A stretch of DNA of 63,224 bases from Methyloglobulus sp. Its GTDB lineage: Bacteria > Pseudomonadota > Gammaproteobacteria > Methylococcales > Methylomonadaceae. This document shows positions 1 through 9,020 of the stretch, piece by piece. Position numbers and translations under genes: made by a program. The stretch lies in contig JABFQX010000054.1 of the NCBI GenBank assembly GCA_013141505.1, forward strand, positions 1 through 63,224. Direction: 5' to 3'. Each line of letters begins with the position of its first letter. Positions within the stretch are counted from its first letter, which is position 1. A model generated the notes under the pieces. That model saw only the letters and a program-made list of their open reading frames with translations, made no database searches and was not told the DNA's origin.

Positions 1-176
1 GCGACGGTCAGTTCAACGGTGCCCAAGCCCGCGGAAAAGTGACCGCCCGACACGCTCACCGTCTGCGTCAGGTATTCCCGCAATTCCTTCGCCAGTGCCT
101 TCAATTGCGGCTTCTTGAGCTTTTTGATGCACGAAGGATAGGTGATCTGATCCAACAAGGGAAATAGAGTTGTCAT
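1..176 (-). CDS. dxs: 1-deoxy-D-xylulose-5-phosphate synthase, N-terminal part (cut by window edge)
   Basis: The reverse complement from an ATG at 174-176 reads into the left edge without a stop and gives about 58 residues. They include PLLDQITYPSCIKKL near the start and SGGHFSAGLGTVELTVA at the end, the conserved N-terminus of DXS, where the His lies in the thiamine diphosphate site. DXS condenses pyruvate and glyceraldehyde 3-phosphate in the first step of the MEP isoprenoid pathway. The start lies 8 bases after the copD stop, so it looks like the last visible gene of the hopanoid/copper run. Only the N-terminus is seen, but the match is characteristic. Confidence 0.9.
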   Translation of the reverse strand, partial: MTTLFPLLDQITYPSCIKKLKKPQLKALAKELREYLTQTVSVSGGHFSAGLGTVELTV

Positions 177-184
177 AGGTATAA

Positions 185-1846
185 TCAGTAAAGTGGCTCG
201 CGATAAAACATCAAAATGAGACCAATCAGGAACAAGGCGGCAACAGAAACAAAACCGGCAATTTCTTTCCCAGGACTGTCCAGTTTTAATTCCAGCCAGC
301 GCCCACACGCCAAAATCAAAGCAAATACGCCCATCGTAGTGTGCCCCACCTGGATAAGGAAGGCACTTTTAGGTTCGAAACCAATATGCGAATGTGTGAG
401 CAACATCAGGCCGCCAAATGCTGCTAATACGGGGAAGGCAAAAACCAAACGAGGGCAAGCATGTCGATGAAATCGGGCATAAAACTCGATAACGCCCAAT
501 GTAAACACCAATAATGTCGCAATCCTGTGCTGCAATACTTCACCGTTATTGAATGTGCTATCCCAAAAACCAATAGGTCCGAGCGGCCAGGTTTCGGCAT
601 CACTGCGGAAAAACAAAAAGATACCCAAGCCCACAAAACCAATAGGCCAGTATTGGCTAAATGACAAAAACTTCCCGGACGCTTGCAATGACGGCAACTG
701 CCTTACGTATGAAAGCATAGCAAAGAAGCTCATCACGGTAAGGAAAATACCAGAAATATTGTGGTTGTAATTAGACCATTCGGTCGCGGCAACGGAAGGC
801 ACTTTACCGACAATGGCAACCCGCCCCGCTTCCCCGGCAATTAAAGCCGAATGTGTCGGTGATCGGGTCAATGGAATTTGTGGCTTAAATGTTTCCAACA
901 CTTCTTGCCAACTGGCTGTCAGACTTGGAATATCAACCGATGGCGGCTGTGAAGCGAGGCTGGCGGCAGTAAACAATAACGTCACCAACACAAAAGTTTC
1001 CGCTTCGATATAGTAAGGGACGCGCTTGGTTAACGCATAGCCATTACCGGAAGTGCCATAACTTAATACAGCAGAACGGTTCAACCACGCATAACCCAAC
1101 GCAAGGCCAAGCAGAATGACTTTTACAGTCAGCAAGTTGCCATATCCAGTGCCAATCAATCCGTTCCAGGTATCTATATATTTGAGGGCAATAGGCAATC
1201 CAGACAATAATATTGCCGAGACGGCCACAATTCCGTAAGGCGAAAACTTATTTAGCAACTGTGGCCATAAGGTATCGGCTACTTTTCGACGGTATCTTAA
1301 CAACCAAAGGTTGACTAACTGAAAAACGCTGCCAATCCATATAGCCGCCGCGACTTGATGCAGCACAGTGAGCGACATTAAAAGCATTTGATCCTCAAAA
1401 CGCCCCGCCCCATGTACCAGCCAAGCACCTGAAATGATCATCGGCAAAGCAAGCGCGTTGGCTGTCAGCCAATGCTTTTTGGAATCAGAAAAATTACGAA
1501 GATGGTAAAAGCAGTACCCCGCCAGCAATAAAGCCAATAAAGTCCTGCCGATGCCGCCGATAAATTGAGTCGTCCCGGCAAACTCAGGAAACGGCCATTT
1601 ATTCAGCAACGCCGCCATAAGCCATATTTTGAGAACAATCTTGAACAACTGCACCACCGCAAGCCAGAAGCCACCTTTGAAAATCAGGCTGATAGTGCTT
1701 TGCAACAACACATCGTTGTAGCCATTTTGACGATGCCAAGGGCGTAAAATACAGGTTCCCCAGAATAATCCACCGATTATTAAACAGAAGCAAATCAGGT
1801 CAAAACCACCGATTAATGAATCAAGAAAATCAGCAATACCAGCCAT
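185..1846 (-). CDS. copD: CopD-family copper transport membrane protein
   Basis: This is a 553-residue polytopic membrane protein with roughly a dozen hydrophobic segments, most of them separated by short loops. The N-terminal ~310 residues match the CopD/YcnJ copper resistance family, with a His in the VLHQVAAAIWIG helix. The remaining ~240 residues carry more helices with His residues (LQHRIATLL, LTHSHIGF, QVGHTTMG) and are longer than a minimal CopD. CopD works with periplasmic CopC, usually as an inner-membrane copper importer. It starts 6 bases after the copC stop and is followed 8 bases later by dxs. Copper import for methane monooxygenase or other cuproenzymes is an inference from the organism type. 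Confidence 0.8.
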   Translation of the reverse strand: MAGIADFLDSLIGGFDLICFCLIIGGLFWGTCILRPWHRQNGYNDVLLQSTISLIFKGGFWLAVVQLFKIVLKIWLMAALLNKWPFPEFAGTTQFIGGIGRTLLALLLAGYCFYHLRNFSDSKKHWLTANALALPMIISGAWLVHGAGRFEDQMLLMSLTVLHQVAAAIWIGSVFQLVNLWLLRYRRKVADTLWPQLLNKFSPYGIVAVSAILLSGLPIALKYIDTWNGLIGTGYGNLLTVKVILLGLALGYAWLNRSAVLSYGTSGNGYALTKRVPYYIEAETFVLVTLLFTAASLASQPPSVDIPSLTASWQEVLETFKPQIPLTRSPTHSALIAGEAGRVAIVGKVPSVAATEWSNYNHNISGIFLTVMSFFAMLSYVRQLPSLQASGKFLSFSQYWPIGFVGLGIFLFFRSDAETWPLGPIGFWDSTFNNGEVLQHRIATLLVFTLGVIEFYARFHRHACPRLVFAFPVLAAFGGLMLLTHSHIGFEPKSAFLIQVGHTTMGVFALILACGRWLELKLDSPGKEIAGFVSVAALFLIGLILMFYREPLY

Positions 1847-1852
1847 GCAAAA

Positions 1853-2218
1853 TCAATTTTTGGGAGTGACAGAAAAATGGATAACATCTTCGGTGAGATG
1901 TCCGTCAGCGGCAAATATTTTATACCTGAGCGCATATTCGCCAGCCGATAATGCCGGAAGATCCACAGCCACATTACCGCGCTTAGTTCCCTCACTGATG
2001 GTCAGTAACGTATGCTTATCGCCCTTGCTAACTAGATAAACCTGCGACAAGCCCAGCTCAATTTTTGAATTAAACGTCAATTCAATTCTTTTTGCCTGAT
2101 TAGCAGTTGGCTGTTCTATTCTCAAAGAATGATCGGTCACGACCGCATGGGCAAACAATTGCCCCACACTGAACACGACGACTAACAATATACTGATAAC
2201 TAAAAGACCCTTTTTCAT
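1853..2218 (-). CDS. copC: CopC periplasmic copper-binding protein
   Basis: This 121-residue protein has a signal peptide that should be cleaved after LFA, leaving HAVVTDHSL as the mature N-terminus. The N-terminal His together with the ADGHLTEDVIHF segment near the C-terminus reproduces the His-brace Cu(II) site of CopC proteins. The Met-rich Cu(I) loop of some CopC proteins is not visible, so this looks like a Cu(II)-only type. It is expected to pass copper to CopD, the next gene. It begins 12 bases after hpnO, inside the same unidirectional run as the hopanoid genes, which is an unusual partner set. Confidence 0.85.
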   Translation of the reverse strand: MKKGLLVISILLVVVFSVGQLFAHAVVTDHSLRIEQPTANQAKRIELTFNSKIELGLSQVYLVSKGDKHTLLTISEGTKRGNVAVDLPALSAGEYALRYKIFAADGHLTEDVIHFSVTPKN

Positions 2219-2230
2219 AACTTCTACAAC

Positions 2231-3622
2231 TTATTTTTTTGCTTTTCCTTTTAACGCATGACTGGCTAAATTTTTACCCAGATCCCAAATAGAACCCGGG
2301 ATTTCGTGGGTATCGGCAATCACCTTATCGAACGAATTGACGATATGATCCCGATCTTTTTGGGTAATCATTAAAGGCGGCAATAACTTGACTACATTCA
2401 TGCCATGTCCAGCCACCTGCGTCAAGATACGATGTTCTTTAAATAGAGGGATGGTCACCATTTGGCAAAACAGCCCCTTATTCGCGGCTTCCAGCATCGC
2501 CCAAGCCGCTTTCAACCGGAGGCTTTTCGGTGATTGAAACTCTATCGCAATCATCATGCCCTTCCCTCTGACTTCTTTAAGGAATTCATATTTGCCGGAC
2601 AAGGCATTCAAAGAATTAATGAGATCCGTGCCAATCGCCGCGCTATTTTCGATGAGCTTTTCTTCTTTCAAGACATGCAATGTTGCCAACCCAGCCGCCA
2701 TCGCCATATTATTTTTTGCGAAAGTTGAACCGTGTACCACCGCCCTGTCCATCCGGTTGTAGACCGTATCCATAACCTGCTGGGTCATCGCGACTGCACC
2801 CACAGGCACATGCCCACCGGATAAGGCTTTTGCCATGCAGATCATGTCTGGCTTAACTTGCCAATGGTCGATTGCCCAAAATTTACCGGTGCGACCCAGT
2901 CCGGTTTGAACTTCATCGGCTACAAACAATGTTCCGTATTTTTTACAAAGCCGTTCAACCTCTGGGAGATAAGTATCATCCGGTAAGTTGACTCCTTTCC
3001 CCTGGACGGGTTCGACTACAAAGGCGGCAACATCTTTGTTGCTTAAAGCGCGTTCCAACGCCTCAATGTCATTGAAGGGTATTGAACTACAACCCGGAAT
3101 TAATGGCCCGAAACCTTCACGAAATATTTCCTCGCCATTTAAAGACAAAGCGCCCATCGTCAGGCCGTGATAACCGTGTTCACAAAATACGATTTTTTCG
3201 CGCTTGGTAGTAAATCGGGCGAACTTGATGGCGGCTTCAACCGCTTCCGTACCAGAATTGCAGAAAAACATTTTGGTGATGTTATCTGGCGTAGTCTTTA
3301 ATAACTCTTGCGCCAATAAGCCACTGAGCACAGAAACGTCCAACTGGACGAGATTGGGTAAATCTAACGCCAAAGTCTCTTCCAGTGCGCTTCGAATGGT
3401 CGGATGGTTCCGCCCTAAAGCGAACACACCGAAACCACTCAGCAAATCGAGATACTCGCTGCCATCTTGGTCATAAAGGTATTGTCCAACCCCGCTTTTA
3501 TAATGCCGGTCATAACCGATAGTTTTCAGTACCCTGACCATCTGGTTATTCAGGAACTGTTCGTACAGGTCGAACTTGTCAGGGTTATGTTGCTCAAAAA
3601 GATTGGCGATACTAAAAGCCAT
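2231..3622 (-). CDS. hpnO: Hopanoid biosynthesis aminotransferase HpnO
   Basis: A 463-residue class-III PLP-dependent aminotransferase. FFCNSGTEAVEAAIKFAR, the VADEVQTGLGRTG segment with the PLP-binding Asp, and the Schiff-base Lys in MAKALSGGHVP (about residue 265) are all present. In other bacteria HpnO converts ribosylhopane-derived aldehyde to 35-aminobacteriohopanetriol. By sequence alone it resembles ornithine- and acetylornithine-type enzymes, so the specific call rests on its place directly after hpnN. An upstream gap of 57 bases is the widest in this run. Methylococcales commonly make amino-bacteriohopanepolyols, which fits. Confidence 0.82.
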   Translation of the reverse strand: MAFSIANLFEQHNPDKFDLYEQFLNNQMVRVLKTIGYDRHYKSGVGQYLYDQDGSEYLDLLSGFGVFALGRNHPTIRSALEETLALDLPNLVQLDVSVLSGLLAQELLKTTPDNITKMFFCNSGTEAVEAAIKFARFTTKREKIVFCEHGYHGLTMGALSLNGEEIFREGFGPLIPGCSSIPFNDIEALERALSNKDVAAFVVEPVQGKGVNLPDDTYLPEVERLCKKYGTLFVADEVQTGLGRTGKFWAIDHWQVKPDMICMAKALSGGHVPVGAVAMTQQVMDTVYNRMDRAVVHGSTFAKNNMAMAAGLATLHVLKEEKLIENSAAIGTDLINSLNALSGKYEFLKEVRGKGMMIAIEFQSPKSLRLKAAWAMLEAANKGLFCQMVTIPLFKEHRILTQVAGHGMNVVKLLPPLMITQKDRDHIVNSFDKVIADTHEIPGSIWDLGKNLASHALKGKAKK

Positions 3623-3679
3623 TTGCTTCCTCTAAAAAAAATAGTGCCAACAAATTGTCCGAAATTGATTAAATAACTA

Positions 3680-6298
3680 TCAAACCCGCTTTCCACTGAA
3701 GGCCGGCAAAACAATCAACGAACAAACGACAGTAAAAAATAAACCGATAGATAACAATAAACCCATGCTCGCCATACCTTGATGTGCGGTAAAAGACAGG
3801 CTTGAAAAACTGCATAACGTAGTTATTGAACTGAAAATAATACCTCGCGTCGTACTACTTTGTAACAGGTTTTCATTTTCGTTCAAGTTGAAATGCAGGC
3901 GGTGCATAATCAGGATGCTGCTGTCGATACCCAGCCCCAATAATAACGGCAGGGCAATTATATTCGCGAAATTGAATGGATTATCCAGCAAAACATTAGT
4001 GGCTCCGGTCAACAAAGCAGCAAGCACCAAAGGTAGAATGACCAGTGCCGTCTGTTTAATACTTCTGTACATCACTAACAACGCTAAAACAATGGCAACA
4101 AAAGCACTGCCAAACGCTTGGATAAAGGCTTTTACAACAGCATCGCCACTTGCTTGGTTGGCAACGGGTAAACCGGAAACCTTGTTATCGACCTTTTGCA
4201 CCTCATCGACAAACTCACGTTGAAAATCAGGGTTGTTGAGGTCTTTTTTAGGCATAATCAGGATCTTGTAAAGTCCATTTTTGCTTAACCAATGCGAACT
4301 TATGTAATCAGGAATATCATTGATACCAAAACCAGTTGCCGTCAGGCTGGTTTTCAGGCGATCCAAAGTAAAGGGCAACAAGCCCAGAATATTGCTTTCC
4401 AATTGACTGTAATTTGCAGCAGGGTTCGGGGCGCTATCCGCCTGTACCAAGAACGCTGCTAACCGTTGTTGCAATTGCTGCAAGGTCGCAATTGGCGAAT
4501 TGGGCGAGTTTTCGGCAATGGCTTTTTTCAGCTCTTCATTGAATTTGACTAATGCCTGTTTTTGATTCGTGTTCTCCGGCAAGGCCTTGCCGAAATTCTC
4601 CAACTGATTGCCTAAAATCAGGTTGAGGTCTTCAATGGTTGTCAGTTTCTCGTCCTGGTCTTTGGCGACGAAATCAGCCAACGTAATCGTTTCATGTACC
4701 GTTGGCAATTGCCCCATTTTAGTTGAAGTTGCCTTGGCCTCATCCGGATTATTCGCCAAGGTCATCAGCGCAAACGGTGAATCATCTTTCGATTTCAACA
4801 ACTCCTTGAAAGAAGAAACTGATTCACTATTAGGATCACGCAGGTTAACCGGATTGGAATCAAAGGTCAGTTTAGTCAGCATGAGGCACGCGCCAATCCC
4901 CAACAAAATAGAGATGATGCGGATGGCAGTTGCATAATGAAATGGAAAGGTGACAATAAAGTTTGGGGCGAAGGCAGAATGTATGGGTTTGGGATTATTG
5001 ACAGGCCATACACGAAATAGCGCCGGTAACACTGTCACCGAAATAATCAAGCCGATGAAGATACCGCCGCCAGAAATAATGCCCAACTCCGACACGCCCG
5101 CATAATCGGTGGGGATAAATGACAAAAACCCAAGCGCCGTAGTCAAAGCGCACAGAAACAGGGAAGATCCCACACCTTTCATACTGTGGTGGATGGCTTG
5201 GTCATTGGCATATCCCCTTACCCTGCGTTCACGGTAATAAAGACAAATATGCACGGCATAATCGACACCCAAGCCGATATACAAGGTGGCAAAGGCGATG
5301 GAAATAACATTCAAATGGCCGACAGTAATGGCCGCAAAACCCGCCGTAAAAATCAAACCCATGACCAACACAATGTAAGTGATGCTCAATAACTTGAATG
5401 ACCGCAAGCCTACCCATTGCACGACAAACACCAGCACCAGTGAAAGTATACCGGCCAATTCGGCACCTTTCGTTACACTTTCCAGCTCTTCATGTTCTAA
5501 AGCGACTTCGCCGGTAATGCGAATTTTAACCGACGAATTTTCCGCCATAATACTGTGCACGGCTTCCCTGGCTGAAGTTTGCGCCGCATCTGCGGGCAGC
5601 ATTTCACTAAAATGCAACTTCGGTTTGGCAATAACCAGGGTTCGATTCGGATTGGTATTTAACTTGTCTTCTGCCAATAAACTTTGCCAGGATAAACGCT
5701 GCGGTTTGCCGACAAGTTGCTGGTTGATGGTGTTATCTATCGCAAGCAGTAGTGGATTTAAATCCATTGGCAAGTTTTCATCGCGCTTGTTTAAGGCGAG
5801 CGCGATAATTTCAAACAAACCACTCAGATGATAATTTTGTGCCAGATGACCAATAAACGGTTGAGCATCCGTCAGTCTTTTTGCCAGCGCATCGAGATCG
5901 TTTTGCTCAAGATATAGCAGAGCCTGTTGCCTGAAAAACGGGTTATCGGTTGGAATAATGACAGAATCAAAGCGATCCGCTTGTTTGCCTAACTGTTCTT
6001 GCAGGTTATTCGCCGCCAACGTGGTTTCTTCAGGTGTCCTTGCTTCGACGATCAGGATCAAGGTTGCCGCGTCTTGCGGGAAAGCCTGGTCTATCCGTTT
6101 TTGGTTTTTTTGAAAAGGTAAGTCAGGGGACAGCATTTCTGCGGTATTGGTATTAATACCGAGATGATTGTAAACATAATATGAAATACTGCCACACAAT
6201 AAAAACGACAGCATTAGCAGTGTCCATGGAAAGCGGATTATTTGCCGCTCACACCAATGCAGGAATGTATCAGTAACATTTAAATGTTGTTTGGACAT
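3680..6298 (-). CDS. hpnN: Hopanoid-associated RND transporter HpnN
   Basis: An 872-residue RND/MMPL-type inner-membrane protein. One transmembrane helix near residue 25 is followed by a large periplasmic domain and a five- to six-helix bundle (about residues 275-470). A second periplasmic domain (to about 730) and a second helix bundle complete the duplicated RND plan. GLGVDYAVHICLYYRER and LGLGIDSSILIMHR are the matching helix-4 motifs of the two halves. In Rhodopseudomonas HpnN moves hopanoids to the outer membrane. It lies 23 bases after hpnG and ahead of hpnO, a position seen in other hopanoid clusters. Confidence 0.88.
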   Translation of the reverse strand: MSKQHLNVTDTFLHWCERQIIRFPWTLLMLSFLLCGSISYYVYNHLGINTNTAEMLSPDLPFQKNQKRIDQAFPQDAATLILIVEARTPEETTLAANNLQEQLGKQADRFDSVIIPTDNPFFRQQALLYLEQNDLDALAKRLTDAQPFIGHLAQNYHLSGLFEIIALALNKRDENLPMDLNPLLLAIDNTINQQLVGKPQRLSWQSLLAEDKLNTNPNRTLVIAKPKLHFSEMLPADAAQTSAREAVHSIMAENSSVKIRITGEVALEHEELESVTKGAELAGILSLVLVFVVQWVGLRSFKLLSITYIVLVMGLIFTAGFAAITVGHLNVISIAFATLYIGLGVDYAVHICLYYRERRVRGYANDQAIHHSMKGVGSSLFLCALTTALGFLSFIPTDYAGVSELGIISGGGIFIGLIISVTVLPALFRVWPVNNPKPIHSAFAPNFIVTFPFHYATAIRIISILLGIGACLMLTKLTFDSNPVNLRDPNSESVSSFKELLKSKDDSPFALMTLANNPDEAKATSTKMGQLPTVHETITLADFVAKDQDEKLTTIEDLNLILGNQLENFGKALPENTNQKQALVKFNEELKKAIAENSPNSPIATLQQLQQRLAAFLVQADSAPNPAANYSQLESNILGLLPFTLDRLKTSLTATGFGINDIPDYISSHWLSKNGLYKILIMPKKDLNNPDFQREFVDEVQKVDNKVSGLPVANQASGDAVVKAFIQAFGSAFVAIVLALLVMYRSIKQTALVILPLVLAALLTGATNVLLDNPFNFANIIALPLLLGLGIDSSILIMHRLHFNLNENENLLQSSTTRGIIFSSITTLCSFSSLSFTAHQGMASMGLLLSIGLFFTVVCSLIVLPAFSGKRV

Positions 6299-6321
6299 AC
6301 GGTTTTATTATTGGATTTGTT

Positions 6322-7050
6322 TTATGCGACCACTTTGAGGGAGGGTATTATTTTGTCAAGCTCTGCGGCTACCCGCTTTAAGGTTTTTTTGGCGCGGTGA
6401 AAATGTAAGCCTAATTTGATCAGCCCTGGTAATTCAGCTGGATGCCCCAAGAGGTAAGCGATCAACTTACTCAACACCACTTCGCCCTGATTGTTAAGGG
6501 CATAACTGACCGCCTTTGGCAGATTCATATCCAGGGGATCCGCAATAGCCCGTACGGCGAGAAATGGAATACCGTGCAACTCCGCTACTTTTGCAATAGC
6601 TGCACTCTCCATATCTAGCGCTATTACGCCGGTAGCCGCAGCTATTTGCGCCTTCTCTACGCTGGACGCGACAATGTGTTTGCTTTCCGCGAGCTTTCCA
6701 ATGTGGATAGGCACTGACAAATACTTAAGAAGGCCCTGCTTGATATGCAATAAGTCATCATCACTAGAGAGACCGATTTGTTTTTGGTTAGCGTCCACGC
6801 AACGATTAGCCAAAACCAGATCCCCAGGTTGGAAAGCTGAGATTAGCGCCGCTGCACAGCCCCAACTGAACAAACAAGTCGCGCCTTGCTTGACCAATAA
6901 CTCAGCGGCAGCATAGGCATGCTCCGCACCGGCACCTGAGTAGACAACTAAAATATTATCGGCAAGCGATTCAATATACCCCTTGGCAAGCCGTTTAGTT
7001 GTCAGGGTACTCAGTTCTTCGGGCAGGGCAACAACAATTCCTATACTCAC
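6322..7050 (-). CDS. hpnG: Hopanoid phosphorylase HpnG
   Basis: A 242-residue protein of the purine nucleoside/MTA phosphorylase fold. It starts with the family-typical IGIVVALPEELSTL, has a glycine-rich SGAGAEHAYAAAELL segment, and carries LDMESAAIAKVA (about residue 143), the ribose- and base-binding motif. HpnG removes adenine from adenosylhopane made by HpnH, leading to ribosylhopane. Its ATG overlaps the shc stop by four bases (ATGA), so translation is probably coupled to Shc. The gene order shc-hpnG is conserved in many hopanoid producers. Confidence 0.88.
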   Translation of the reverse strand: MSIGIVVALPEELSTLTTKRLAKGYIESLADNILVVYSGAGAEHAYAAAELLVKQGATCLFSWGCAAALISAFQPGDLVLANRCVDANQKQIGLSSDDDLLHIKQGLLKYLSVPIHIGKLAESKHIVASSVEKAQIAAATGVIALDMESAAIAKVAELHGIPFLAVRAIADPLDMNLPKAVSYALNNQGEVVLSKLIAYLLGHPAELPGLIKLGLHFHRAKKTLKRVAAELDKIIPSLKVVA

Positions 7051-9002
7051 AGTTTAAGTTCGTTACGATACCTAGCGAGCGCCCAAAGCGGGAAGAATTT
7101 GTCGTAGCCGTGGTACTTCAAATAGAAAACTCTCGGAAAACCGGGCGCGGTGAAGCAGGGGTCATCCCAAACGCCATCAGCTTGCTGGCTACGCAATATA
7201 AAATCGATGCCAGCTTTTACTTCCGGGCTGTGGCCTTCGCCAGCAGCCATCAAACCCAAGACCGCCCAAGCCGTTTGGAAAGCGGTGCTGAAATGGTATT
7301 TGCCGCTGTAGCTGGTATCGTGAAAACTGTAGTTATCTTCGCCCCAGCCACCATCTTCGCGCTGCACGCTCTTCAGGTACTTAACAGCGTTCACATACAT
7401 TGAATCGGTTTTTGCCAAGTCGGTTTGTTCCAGCCCCAAAAGCACAGACCATGTACCATAAACATAATTAGTACCCCAACGGCCAAACCAGGATCCGTCC
7501 TTTTCCTGCTCTGACCGTAAGTAATTGATGGTGCGTTGCAACGCAGGTCGATAGGATTCATGCCCGTCTTTAATGACTCTCGCCATCAACATCGCACAAC
7601 GGGCGCTGACATCTGCCGTCGGAGGATCCAGCAAAGCGCCATGATCGGCAAAGGGAATTTCATTCAGATAGTAATAGGTATTATCGACGTCGAATGCACC
7701 ATAACCACCATTTTTGGACTGCATGCCTTCTATCCAGTGCGTGGCCCGATGGATGGATTCATCCAACCCCGACAAATTTGAATCGGCCATAGCGAAACCG
7801 ACGACTGCCGTATCATCGACATCTGGATAATGGGGATTGGCATATTGGAATGCCCAGCCGCCGCCGGCCAAATCAGGCTTGGAGATTCGCCAGTCACCAG
7901 GTTCATCAGATAACTGTACGCTTTTAAGCCAATCGTAGGCCTTGTTCAGGCTTTCCGCATTACCAACCTTATCAACTTCCTGCAATGCCAACGCCGTAAG
8001 ACCTGTATCCCAAACAGGCGACACACAAGGTTGGCAGAAAGCCTCATGTTCTTTGATGACCAGTAACTTATCGATAGCTTTACGCGCCGTTGCCACATAT
8101 TCATGGTCTTTAGGAAAGCCAAACAACATCAATGATTCGTACGCATTAACCATAGCCGGAAAAATACAGCCCAAGCCATCTTCACCATTCAAGCGTTCGA
8201 TAATCCAATCCCTGGCTTTGTCTATCGCTTTTTGATGGATTTTGGCAGGGATAAATGGTTCGACAATACGACCCAACTTATCCAAGCCCAGAAAAAATTT
8301 ATTCAATACTGTGCGTTCCGGGAAATAATGCTGCTCTTCATCAGGATGGGTAACGAAAAGCTCCAGGATGCTGACATTATTAGGATTTTTTGCTGTTGCC
8401 TTAAAGGTACACAAGATAAATAACGGCACCATAACTGTTCTTGACCAATATGACACCTTATCCAGATGAAACGGAAACCATTTTGGGAACAACATGATTT
8501 CAGGTGGTATAAAAGGTACGCCACGCCACGGCAACTGTTGGAAAATAGCCAATGCAATACGGGTAAAAACATTGGCTTTTGCTGCCCCGCCCTGAGCCAA
8601 TATGTAACGCCGTAGGTTGACCATGTGCGAAGCATCAATGGAATCACCCGACATTTTTAGCGCGTAATACACCTTTACGCTACAACTGATGTCACCTTGC
8701 CCGTGCGTGAACAGCGGGTAACTACCATCAGCTGATTGACGCGCACGCAAAAAATTGGCAATTTTGGCCTGGAGAACTTCATCTATGTCATCAAGATAAT
8801 GCATCATCATGATGTATTCGGCTGGTATGGTGCAATCGGCTTCCAAGTCGAATACCCAATATCCGCGCTTATCCTGCAAGCTCAACAATTTGTCTTGCGC
8901 TTTATGGATAGCGACATCGAGTTGATGATCTTCAAATACAATGGCAGTTGAGCTACTTTGTGTACTCGATGAAGGCGTTGCTGAATTAGCGTCGGTAAAC
9001 AT
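7047..9002 (-). CDS. shc: Squalene-hopene cyclase
   Basis: About 651 residues, the usual length for Shc. The catalytic DVDDTA motif (DXDDTA) sits near residue 393, and several QW-type repeats (for example SADGSYPLF, QEKDGSWFGRWG, QREDGGWGE and SQQADGVWDD) are visible. Shc cyclises squalene to hopene and hopanol at the membrane. The ATG at 9000-9002 has AGAGGA six bases upstream, a much better start than the TTG two codons earlier. The gene follows squalene synthase after about 18 bases and overlaps hpnG by four bases. Confidence 0.95.
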   Translation of the reverse strand: MFTDANSATPSSSTQSSSTAIVFEDHQLDVAIHKAQDKLLSLQDKRGYWVFDLEADCTIPAEYIMMMHYLDDIDEVLQAKIANFLRARQSADGSYPLFTHGQGDISCSVKVYYALKMSGDSIDASHMVNLRRYILAQGGAAKANVFTRIALAIFQQLPWRGVPFIPPEIMLFPKWFPFHLDKVSYWSRTVMVPLFILCTFKATAKNPNNVSILELFVTHPDEEQHYFPERTVLNKFFLGLDKLGRIVEPFIPAKIHQKAIDKARDWIIERLNGEDGLGCIFPAMVNAYESLMLFGFPKDHEYVATARKAIDKLLVIKEHEAFCQPCVSPVWDTGLTALALQEVDKVGNAESLNKAYDWLKSVQLSDEPGDWRISKPDLAGGGWAFQYANPHYPDVDDTAVVGFAMADSNLSGLDESIHRATHWIEGMQSKNGGYGAFDVDNTYYYLNEIPFADHGALLDPPTADVSARCAMLMARVIKDGHESYRPALQRTINYLRSEQEKDGSWFGRWGTNYVYGTWSVLLGLEQTDLAKTDSMYVNAVKYLKSVQREDGGWGEDNYSFHDTSYSGKYHFSTAFQTAWAVLGLMAAGEGHSPEVKAGIDFILRSQQADGVWDDPCFTAPGFPRVFYLKYHGYDKFFPLWALARYRNELKL

Positions 9003-9020
9003 TATCAATCCTCTAAATAT

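Noticed and set aside
1565-1995. Short frames on both strands over copD and copC
   Set aside because: They overlap convincing genes, lack ribosome sites and have no recognisable domains.
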